Below, in pieces: positions 55,429-64,000 of a DNA stretch of 64,000 nt. Both the position numbers and the translations under genes were made by a program. Source of the DNA: Monodelphis domestica. Lineage: Eukaryota; Chordata; Mammalia; Didelphimorphia; Didelphidae. The notes under the pieces were generated by a model. That model was not told where the DNA came from. It worked only from the letters and a program-made list of their open reading frames with translations, and made no database searches. The stretch spans positions 129,862,487 through 129,926,486 of the forward strand of contig NC_077231.1 in NCBI RefSeq assembly GCF_027887165.1, read 5' to 3'. Within the stretch, counting starts at the first letter, position 1. Each line of letters starts with the position of its first letter.

Positions 55429-57610
55429 AAACTATTTGACAGAATAAGCTAAGAAGGAGTTCTACCAAATTAAGTTTACAACACATTCATGGTACTGATC
55501 CCAAAGCCAGGCAGGTCAAAAACAGAGAAAGAAAACTATAGACCCATCTCCCTAATGAATATAGATGCAAAAATCTTAAATAGGATACTAGCAAAAAGAC
55601 TCCAGCAAGTGATCACGAGTGTTATTGACTATGACCAGATAGGATTCATACCAGAAATGCAAGGATGGTTCAATATTAGGAAAACCATCCACATAATTGA
55701 CCATATTAACAAGCAAACCGACAAAAATCACATGATTATCTCAATAGATGCAGAAAAAGCCTTTGATAAAATACAACACCCATTCCTATTGAAAATACTA
55801 GAAAGTATAAGAATAGAAGGAAGGGCCTTTCCTAAAAATAATAAACAGTATAAAACCATCAGCAAACATCATCTGCAATGGGGATAAACTAGAAGCCTTC
55901 CCAATAAGATCCCCAGTGAAACAAGGATGCCCATTATCACTTCTATTATTTAACATTGTACTAGAAAGAAACACTAGCAGTAGCAATTAGAGAAGAAAAA
56001 AAATTGAAGGTATTAAAATTGGCAATGAGGAGGCCAAGCTATCACTCTTTGTGGATGAGATGATGGTTTACTTAAAGAATCCTAGAGAATCAACCAAAAA
56101 CCTAGTCAAAATAATCAACAACTTTAGCAAAGTTGCAGGATGCAAAATAAACCCGCATAAGTCATCAACATTTCTATATATCTCCAACCCATTTCAGCAG
56201 CAAGAATTAGAAAGAGAAATACCATTTATAATCACCCTAGACAATATAAAATACTTAGGAATCTATCTGCCGAGACAAACACAGGAATTATATGAACACA
56301 ACTACAAAACACTCTCCACACAGTTAAAACTAGATCTAAACAATTGAAAAAATATTGATTGTTCATGGGTGGGACAAGCTAACATAATAAAAATGACAGT
56401 CCTACCCAAATTAATTTACTTATTTAGTGCCATACCCATTGAACTACCAAAAAACTTCTTTACTGAATTAGAAAAAAAAAAAAACATAACAAAATTCATT
56501 TGGACGAACAAAAGATCAAGGATATCCAGGGAAATCATGGGGGAAAAAAAGCAAAGGAAGGAGGACTTGCAGTCCCAGATCTCAAATTATACTATAAAGC
56601 AGTGGTTATCAAAACAATTTGGTACTGGCTAAGAGATAGAAAGGAAGATTAGTGGAATAGACTTGGGGTAAATGACCTCAGCAGAACAGTCTATGATAAA
56701 TCCAAAGATCCCAGTTTTGGGGACCAAAACCCCCTTTTTGATAAAAAAAAAACTGCTGGGAAAATTAGAAGACAGTATTGGAGAGATTAGGTTTGGATCA
56801 ACATCTCACACCCTACACCAAGATAAACTCAGAATGGGTGAATGACCTGAATATAAAGAAGGAAACTATAAGCAAATTAGGTGAATTCCGAATAGTATAC
56901 TTGTCAGATCTTTGGGAAAGGAAAGACTTTAAAACCAAACAAGAGCTAGAAAAAATCACAAAATGTAAAATCAATAATTTTGATTACATCAAATTAAAAA
57001 GTTTTTGAACAAACTAAACTAATGCATACAAAATTAGAAGGGAAGCAACAAATTGGGAAATAATGTTCATTACAAAAACCTCTGACAAAGGTCTACTCCA
57101 ATTTATAAAGAGCTAAACCAATTGTAAAAAAAAATCAAGCCATTCTCCAATTGATAAATGGGCAAGGGATATGAATAGGCAATTTTTAGTTAAAGAAATC
57201 AAAACTATTAATAAGCACATGAAAAAGTATTCTAAATCTCTTATAATCAGAGAAATGCAAATCAAAACAACTCTGAGGTATCACCTCACACTTGGCAGAT
57301 TGGCTAACATGACAGCTATGGAAAGTAATGAATGTTGGAGGGGATGTGACAAAGATGGGACATTAACCATTTGAATATATGGATCGAAGGGACATGGTTA
57401 GTGTAAACAACAACATGGAAATAGGTTCTGATCAAGGACCCAATATAATATAATAACAATAAAATAATAACCAAATAACCAATGAAATTGTGTGTTGGCT
57501 ATGGGAAGAGTGGGTGGAAGGGAGGGAGGGAAATAATGTGATTATTGTAACCAAGGAATAATGTTCTAAATTGACTAAATAAACTTATTCAAATGGAAAA
57601 ATAAAATAAA

Positions 57611-58330
57611 ATAAATATATAAATAAACAAATAAAATGAGGAGTTGGGGGGGGTGTAATTATTTTTTAAAAAGGAAAAAAAAATGCAGAGACACTGAAGA
57701 GCAAGCTTGACCTGTTTCCCCTAGTGATATGCAATGGCATTTATCAGTAGAATAAAAAACAAAGATATATTTGATGTTCTTTTCAGAATTTATGCTGGTG
57801 AGTTTGTACATAATTACCAAATTTTTGTGAGCTGTGGCTGTATTTTTGTTGCAATTAATGAAATAAAGTGTGGTAAATAAGTCTGGGAGAAAAAAAAAAC
57901 ATTTTTACCTTCTGTGGTATCTCCTGAGACTGTAAGCATCTTCTTACCTCTCTGTCCTGGAGCAACAATTAGAAATTCTATCCTCCTAGCATTCACTCAC
58001 TTGTGTGTATTTGCTCCCCCTCTTCTGTAGCCATAGTACGATACAGTATCTAGTCAGCACACATAAAATACACAGTCTTCTCTCAGTCAATACAAACACA
58101 ATCAGTGGAGTTTAGGTTTACACAGCTGCCTCCAGACCCTTTTGTCTATTTAGACAGACACCTGAAGACCTCCCAGCTTCTTTTCAAATTCCCTCTCACT
58201 GGACAATTATTTTTCCCCCTTTTAAACACTTTGACCATTTATTTTTAAACCTTTGTGGGGGAATTTGGAGAGTGAGGTAATCGTCTGACCCATTCTGCCA
58301 TCTTACCAGAATGCACTTCATTTTTTAAGT
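57611..58330. other. Unassigned DNA after the L1
   Basis: No gene recognised. GACCCATTCTGCCATCTTAC near 58286 resembles the antisense start of an L1 5' UTR or an LTR, but not firmly. Confidence 0.35.
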
Positions 58331-58339
58331 AGACTAATG

Positions 58340-58770
58340 ACATCACGGGGAGTAATATCTTGATTTGCACTTGAACTGGATTTAAGTGAGGCAGAGATGC
58401 ACAAAGTCCTCAGCTTCACTCTCTCTTCAAGAGTCACCCAAGTCCAGCAGTGAGACAAAAGTCAGGATGCCTGGCAAGGTCCCATGATGCACTTGGTGGC
58501 TTTGGCATCTTTGATGTCTTACCAAGCTGTATAGTCTCCACAATGCTTACTTAAGTCACCTCTGTGTTCGTTAGAACAAATTGTTCTCACCTGCCCATTC
58601 CACCAGGAGACAACTTCATATGCTTGGGGTCTAAATCTCCCTCCCTTACTATCTACCTTCAGCTACGTTTAGACTATCTGCACAGAGGGTTTGACCCAGG
58701 TGTGGCCACTATACATTCTACAATTTCTTGGAGCTGCATTTGGGAGTTGGGTGGCAGATAGACATCAAAA
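58340..58770. repeat. RTE-like LINE or related marsupial repeat
   Basis: GAGGCAGAGATGCACAAAGT, CACCCAAGTCCAGCAGTGAG, ACAAAAGTCAGGATGCCTGG, GAACAAATTGTTCTCACCTG and CCCATTCCACCAGG match a repeat I remember from marsupials and other mammals. I believe it belongs to the RTE group but am not certain. The element direction is not assigned. Confidence 0.45.
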
Positions 58771-59014
58771 GTAGGTGAGCAGCCCTGAAAAGGGAGAGAA
58801 AAGCCCTCATACCAGAGTTTCTAGTCCTTCCTGAATACCCCAATTCAGAGCTAGAATACTCTGAATAATTTGACTCAAACCCCACATTTAACAAAAGAGG
58901 ATAAGCAAAAATATAGCTTAGCCGCAAGCTAATTTAACATTTTAACTTTGCAATTTTTTCTATTTTTCATTTCTTTTACTTACAGAGGATTACAGAAGTA
59001 TTCTAGGCATATAC
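58771..59014. other. Unassigned DNA
   Basis: No gene or repeat recognised. Confidence 0.4.
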
Positions 59015-59212
59015 ACAAATGAATTCATTCAATCAATCAATAAGAATTCCTTAAGCTATATGCTAGACCCTGTACTATTACTAGGTATGAAAGGGGGGGG
59101 GGGGAAGGATCTCTGCCTTCAAGGAACATATATTCTATTGGGGAAGACATACAGTAGTGCATACATTAGTGTATATATAAAATAAATACAAGGTAAATGG
59201 GGGTATGAGAAG
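59015..59212 (-). repeat. L2 LINE 3' end
   Basis: CAATCAATCAATAAGAATTC, TGCTAGACCCTGTACTATTA, TTCAAGGAACATATATTCTA, an antisense L2 tail; includes a run of 12 G (59093-59104). Confidence 0.75.
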
Positions 59213-59312
59213 GCAACAGAGGCAGACCTGGAGTTGGGAAGACCTAAGTTCAAATCCAGCTTCAAACATTTCTTAGCTTGTAGGGCAAGTCACTTAACCT
59301 CTGTATTGACTA
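59213..59312 (+). repeat. tRNA-derived SINE fragment
   Basis: GACCTGGAGTTGGGAAGACC, TAAGTTCAAATCCAGCTTCA and GGGCAAGTCACTTAACCTCT in sense; head missing. Confidence 0.72.
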
Positions 59313-59466
59313 GGAGGCAGCTAGGTGGTTCAGTGGATGCTGGATCTAGAGTCAGAACGCCCTGAGTTCTAATCTTGCTTAGACACTTCCTAGATATATG
59401 ATCCTGGGCAAGTCACTTAACCTCTGATTACCTGCCAAAAGTATCCACTGGAAAGGAAATGGCTAA
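59313..59466 (+). repeat. MAR1/WSINE-type SINE, short
   Basis: GGCAGCTAGGTGGTTCAGTG, AGATATATGATCCTGGGCAA, CCACTGGAAAGGAAATGGC. An L2-like antisense tail piece follows (59467-59530). Confidence 0.82.
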
Positions 59467-59530
59467 GTGCTAGAAATTCAAATACAAAAGAGACTGATCC
59501 CACTCTCAGAGAGCCTACATTCTTAAATTT

Positions 59531-61545
59531 GTCTACAGTTCACTAATCCTCTTTTTTTCTATTCTGTTAATATTGTACTTTGACAGGTATAATTTTTCCT
59601 ATAAGAACAATTTTAGCTACAATCCAGAAATTTTGGCATGTTACCTGATCAGTATCATTCTTTTACATAATTATTAACTGAATCTATTATTTGTTCTTTG
59701 ACCTATTTGTTATTTAATAATTCCTTATTGTTTCCATTTAAGTCTATGTCTTATGTTTGTATGAGGTATGTATGTTCAAATAGAGAAAACAGATATAGGT
59801 GAGTGGTGGCCAGGGAAGGGTGAAGTGATGGAGATAGTAAGTGGAGCCCTGGGACAATTGAATTATGCACTCTTTCCAGAAGCAATGGCTTCATTTAATT
59901 ACTATTCCCAGAATAGGAGGTGGAAGTGGCAGTGGGGGTAGAAGGGGAGGTGCCATCACAAGAAACCAGTGCTCACATCATTTAGCTGTGGTGACCCTTG
60001 GCTCTACAGTAGTAACTAATAGTCTCAATGGGAGGGTACAGTGGGAGCAGTAAAAGCACAGAGCATTATGGCAAGATGGTAGCTGGAGCTGGAGATATAT
60101 AGAAACTAGGAATTCTAAGAAACCTGGGTTGAAGAAGGAATTTGTTCCTGGAACAGAATTAAATTTGTAAAAAAGAAGAGAGAAGGGTGATGGAGTGTCA
60201 TATGTGAAGAACAGCCAGAAAGATACTTTAGTGGACTGTAGAGTATCAAGTGGAATAATAATAATAAAACTCCAAAGGAGGTTGTGAAGGGTTTGAAGTC
60301 CAAAACAGAGCAGCTGGATTCACCTTCACTAAAGTCCTTCTGCCCAATGTGGGTGCTATTTGTGGAGGGTTATTGCTCAGATAGGCTTTGTACTAGATGG
60401 TACTTAAGAGCCCTTTCAAATTTGATATTCTGTGATTGTGCAATGCATCCCTACTTTCAGAATCTGTCATTTCCTCAGGGCAAATTCTTCTTCCAGTAAG
60501 AAACACTGCAAGCTCTCTCGACTTATTAGCAGATGGTCTTCATTCATTATTGTACTGAAAAATTCATTACTACATGCAGCCTACCTAGTGGTGATGATTC
60601 ACTCCAATTTAGAAGGATTGTCCTCAGACAAAAGATATACAAAGTCTGTAATTGAAACCTTTCCCTTAATAACATTTACCAGAGTTTGTTCTCCTCAGTA
60701 ATAAAAATCCTCTTTCCCCAAGAGGGCCAAAAAAGGAATGAAGTTACCACCTCATACTAAGATATTCATAACAATATTTTTGTGGTATCAAAGAATCGGA
60801 AACAATACATGACTTGCCCAAACTCTAACAGTCTAATGTCTGAAACTCTAATGTCTGAAACATGATACAAACTCACATCTTTTGGCTCTAAGCTTAAAGT
60901 TCTATGTAAATATGTTTCCTACAGATATTCAGAAACTGGAAATCACAGTGGGAGAGAATGGTAGATTACTAATACTTGTCATATTTCCCCACTATCCTTT
61001 GAGTCACTCACATCTTGATTATTTGCCCATCTGTTTAATATCAGTGGTCTACTGATAGTGCCATATATATATAAATAATGGAACATCTGATCTTCAAAGA
61101 ATCAAAGCTGTGAAGATTTTGAAGGTTATGAGGAGCTATTTATCCGAGGCAAGTATAAATAGATTACAATGTATTACCAGCAGTGACTTGTATACAAGAA
61201 GAGGTATAAAAGTTATATAATTGAAAAGAAGTAGGACTAGAAAAGGAGGCAAACTAGTCATCTGGCAATATCAAGAAATTACATTCAATCACTTGAGTCT
61301 CTTCCCCCATATCTCTACCTACCTACACACACACATTTCCTTCTCTGCTTATCTCAGAGACAAAAAAAAAACTGTAACAAAGCAGAACCTGAGATAGCTA
61401 AGCATCCTTGTCCTTGGGAGAATCTCTGTTCTTGTATACAGTACCTATGTTACAAAGATTCGTGAGAACAAAGTGACCTATAAAAGAGTATGCTCTCATG
61501 CAAGAGGTTCAGCCATTGTCTTATTAATAATTAAATTCAACAAAG
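59531..61545. other. Mostly unassigned DNA with small repeat pieces
   Basis: An L1 scrap (TTTTTGTGGTATCAAAGAAT, 60777-60803) is followed by an antisense MIR piece (60808-60905) with a 15-bp tandem duplication TCTAATGTCTGAAAC (about 60832-60861). A Gly/Arg-rich frame at 59865-60053 is GC-biased chance. No gene recognised. Confidence 0.4.
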
Positions 61546-61670
61546 ATAAGTAGCTGCCATTTACCAAGGGCTGTGTTCCCTACTGTAGGAGATAAAAAGA
61601 TGATTAAGACAGTTGCTGACTTTAAAGAATTTACAATAGAGTAGAAAAGAAAGAACAAGTACACTTACAC
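61546..61670 (-). repeat. L2-like 3' end, diverged
   Basis: CATTTACCAAGGGCTGTGTT, CAGTTGCTGACTTTAAAGAA and TTTACAATAGAG follow the antisense L2 tail loosely. Confidence 0.45.
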
Positions 61671-61844
61671 CTCAGATACTTCAAAAATGTGTGATTTTAT
61701 CACCAACACAGATGTTAACCTTGATAGTGTTTAGTAGGTAGACTTCATAAGATGGTAGGTAATTTGGACAAAACTTCCTCAAATTACTGCTAATCTTCTA
61801 GTGAGTCATGGGGGGATAGAGACGTGGCACAAAAGGAATAAAGG

Positions 61845-62095
61845 AATATCCATTAAACACCTACTGTGCAAGGGCACCGTGCTAAATACTTTATAAATAT
61901 CTCATTTAACTTTCCAACAACCTTGAGAGGTAATTGTTATTATTATCCCAATTTTACATTAAGGAAATTGAGACAAATACTAAGTGACTTGCATAGAGTA
62001 ACACAGCTAGGAAATGCCTGTGACTAGATTTGAACTCAGGTCTCCTGACTCTAAGACTAGTGCTCTATCAAGTACACTACCTAGCTGCTTCCAAC
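61845..62095 (-). repeat. MIR-type CORE-SINE, nearly complete
   Basis: CATTAAACACCTACTGTGCA, ACCGTGCTAAATACTTTATA, TATTATTATCCCAATTTTAC, GTGACTTGCATAGAGTAACA, CAGGTCTCCTGACTC and CCTAGCTGCTTCC. Confidence 0.88.
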
Positions 62096-62178
62096 TGAAA
62101 CCTCCTCTGTTGCTAATAGGTGTCACAGTCTGTACTCTGTATAACTATTGAAAACCCAGATATCTTACCACAAAGTGA

Positions 62179-62272
62179 TAATATATCAGTTATTTGTGTG
62201 TGTCTTCCTACTCTAAAACTTAATTTATGGAATTAGAGTAGGAAGACACATTCACAAATAACTGATATATTA
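62179..62272. other. Long near-perfect hairpin (94 nt)
   Basis: The left arm 62179-62216 and right arm 62233-62272 are complementary over 38 base pairs. A perfect 20-bp block (TAATATATCAGTTATTTGTG) and a perfect 18-bp block (TGTGTCTTCCTACTCTAA) are parted only by a 2-nt bulge (62251-62252). The loop is 16 nt. The shape fits a pre-microRNA, a small MITE-like foldback or a recent template-switch duplication. No known family is recognised. Confidence 0.85.
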
Positions 62273-62579
62273 ACTCATGGACTATTTATCAATCCAGAAA
62301 ATCCAGGGGAAAAAAAGTTTTACTTTCACTGGGCTGTGTCTACATGGGACTACTTGAATCCAGTGATTAGTCCATGGACTATTCAGTTCAGGCAAATTAG
62401 TTCATCATTATCAGCACATCAAAAATTCAAAGGTTAAAGTATGTTCTGATTCTAAGATGTTTTGATGAATTATATTAAAGCTAGACATAAGAAAAATCTT
62501 TAAACATTCAATGACTGAAAAGCCAAAACTTAATAACTTTCTATGGTCCCACTGTTTACAAACAAGACTCCCAAAATAT

Positions 62580-62722
62580 CTTTATTTTCACCCTTACCTT
62601 TTTAATATCTATTCTAAAAAGAGTGGCAAAAACCAGGCAATTGGCCACATTTGAATCCAGGTCCTCCCAACTCCAGACCTGACACTCTATCCACTGTGTC
62701 ACCTAACTGCTCCTTCCAAAAT
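62580..62722 (-). repeat. Marsupial SINE1, truncated
   Basis: CACCCTTACCTTTTTAATAT, AAAGAGTGGCAAAAACCAGG, TTGAATCCAGGTCCTCCCAA, TATCCACTGTGTCACCTAAC in antisense order. Confidence 0.82.
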
Positions 62723-63509
62723 ATCTTTTTGAGGTTCATGATGAGTAGTATGAGAAAACAAACCTCAGCTTTGGCTATTCATCTTCAACAGCTGAAATAC
62801 AAGCATGCTTTAATTATGGCAATTTAGGGGGCCTGTGGGTCAGGGAGGGTGTGCCAGAGAATGTTCATGTAGGGTATGCCTATATGTATAGTTTTTGTAT
62901 GTAGTTCATAGTCCATATGGATAATCGTTATACTATTTTAACATTTATACATTCAAATTGGATATGACATTATTTTTGTTATTGTCGTCATAAAGAATAA
63001 ATAGGTTAAGAATTCCAGGCAAAGACCAAAATTAATTTTCAAATGGGCGAATTCTATTATGGTAACACGTCTCCTTAAAGGACAGTCCTGTTCCCTGAAG
63101 GGCAGTCCAGTGAAATTGCATGCTGCATACAGAGAGAAATGACCCTTAATTGACTAAGAGACCTTTGAGATTATGATACTACTTATGTGTAGAGACTTTG
63201 GAGAGAGAGCAGTTCAAAAAAAAAGAGAGAAGACAGGCAAGGAGAAAGAAGGTGTAGACTTTAGGTGGAGAAAAGGAGGCTGGTGGAGCAGTAGACATGT
63301 ACGGAAGAGCTGGAACAAAAGATAACCTTTGATTCTTAATGCCTGCACTCCAGAGACTGCTGAGTGGATAAGATCACTCTCTCCTCCACCGAGCCAAGAT
63401 TTCATCTCACTCACAACACAGATGACTCACATGATTGCCTAATCTTATCTGTATGACTTCTTTAAATACAGTTTGGCTACTTGTTTTGATAAATATATCT
63501 GATCAGTAT
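62723..63509. other. Unassigned DNA
   Basis: No gene recognised. Purine-rich tract 63195-63260. A near-repeat GGACAGTCC...GGGCAGTCC occurs at 63080-63108. Confidence 0.4.
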
Positions 63510-63830
63510 TTGTATAATGATATTTTATTTTACCATTTACATGTAATAACAATTTTTCATGCAAGTTTTCTGAAGTAATATGATCCAAACTGTCTCCCTC
63601 CCTTCCTTCCTTCTTCCCAGAGATGGCAAGCAATTTGGCCTGGATTATACATGTATTATCATGTAAATATACTTCCATATTTTTCATTTTTGTGAGAGAA
63701 TAATCATATAAAACCAAAACTCCCAAATAAACTAAAATGAAAAATTGTATGTTTTGATCTATTTTTCCAACTCCAACAGTTCTTTCTCCAGAGGTGGATA
63801 GCAGTCTTTGTCATAAATTGATAAGGATTT
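63510..63830 (-). repeat. Old marsupial L1 3' UTR
   Basis: TTTACATGTAATAACAATTT, CTGTCTCCCTCCCTTCCTTC, GATGGCAAGCAATTTGG and TCTTTCTCCAGAGGTGGATA are the antisense of the old L1 3' UTR (compare 47280-47340). The last 170 bp of the window hold nothing recognisable. Confidence 0.65.
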
Positions 63831-64000
63831 ATGATTGTTATGATATAATAAATATTTGGTGGAAAGGGATCTAAACTGGCAGAGATAAGGTGTTACCCTC
63901 TTAGTTGAGACAGAACTACACCCTCCCCAGTAAAAGTAACAAAGAAAATGGCTATTTCTTTTTTAAAATACCCATCCCTTTTGCCCTTTTCCTCTTCTCC

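Larger units (their letters stand above)
51495..57610 (+). repeat. Marsupial L1, 5'-truncated, ORF1 and ORF2 recognisable, dead
   Basis: ORF1: coiled coil (51505-51612 and 52375-52620), then the C-terminal block RRDNLRIIGLPENHDK and PDILEQEGK (52651-52971). ORF2: endonuclease with KVDTHRVKVRGW, KKAGVAIM, GDLNLPL (about 54365) and SDHNAIK (about 54618); RT with [20 protein letters not shown] and [14 protein letters not shown] (55489-55790). The catalytic FADD is FVDE here (about 56048). Frame breaks divide ORF2 into at least seven pieces. The last part of ORF2 is deleted: the text jumps near 57371 from the WRGCDKDGTLTI region straight into the 3' UTR. A/T-rich tail near 57600. ORF1 is interrupted by an LTR-like insertion (51615-52367). 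Confidence 0.93.

Overview
The window is mammalian nuclear DNA, very probably from a marsupial. It is AT-rich with long non-coding stretches. It is full of a tRNA-derived SINE (head GGGGCAGCTGGGTAGCTCAG, tail CCTTGGAACCAATACACAGT) that I recognise as the marsupial/opossum SINE1 type, together with MAR1/WSINE-like SINEs, MIR/THER CORE-SINEs, L2, CR1/L3-clade LINEs and marsupial-type L1. No prokaryotic genes, CRISPR arrays or operons are present. Species is inferred from the repeats only; a Monodelphis-like opossum is my best guess.

Host genes sit in the left fifth. CAPZA3, the intronless testis-specific F-actin capping protein alpha-3 gene, is intact at 12856-13755 on the + strand, and its 299 codons match the usual length. 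To its left on the - strand is one coding exon of PLCZ1 (sperm phospholipase C zeta) near 9448-9570, encoding the start of the EF-hand region. In placental mammals these two genes are head-to-head neighbours sharing a bidirectional sperm promoter, and the same arrangement is seen here. The rest of PLCZ1 should lie further left in the intron-rich, repeat-filled DNA or beyond the window. I could not find its other exons.

The remaining ~50 kb (13.8-64 kb) is a gene-poor, repeat-built desert, as expected for the interval downstream of CAPZA3. The layers run from ancient to young: L2, L3/CR1 and MIR relics, then marsupial L1 fragments, then SINE1 and MAR1 insertions, some with visible target-site duplications. 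The largest structure is 47.1-57.6 kb, where two L1 elements lie head to head. The + strand copy (51.5-57.6 kb) retains recognisable ORF1 and ORF2 but is dead, and it carries an LTR-like insertion in ORF1 flanked by 7-bp direct repeats.

I found no new multi-gene system. The most unusual signals are a 94-nt almost perfect hairpin at 62179-62272, two small perfect inverted repeats that rewrite ordinary repeat sequence (24669-24700 and 35165-35204, suggestive of template-switch events), the CAPZA3/PLCZ1 intergenic region with a hairpin and a CRE-like site, and a PLCZ1 exon without an in-frame ATG. All repeat-family names come from remembered consensus sequences, not from a search. Boundaries are approximate to a few tens of bases unless stated.
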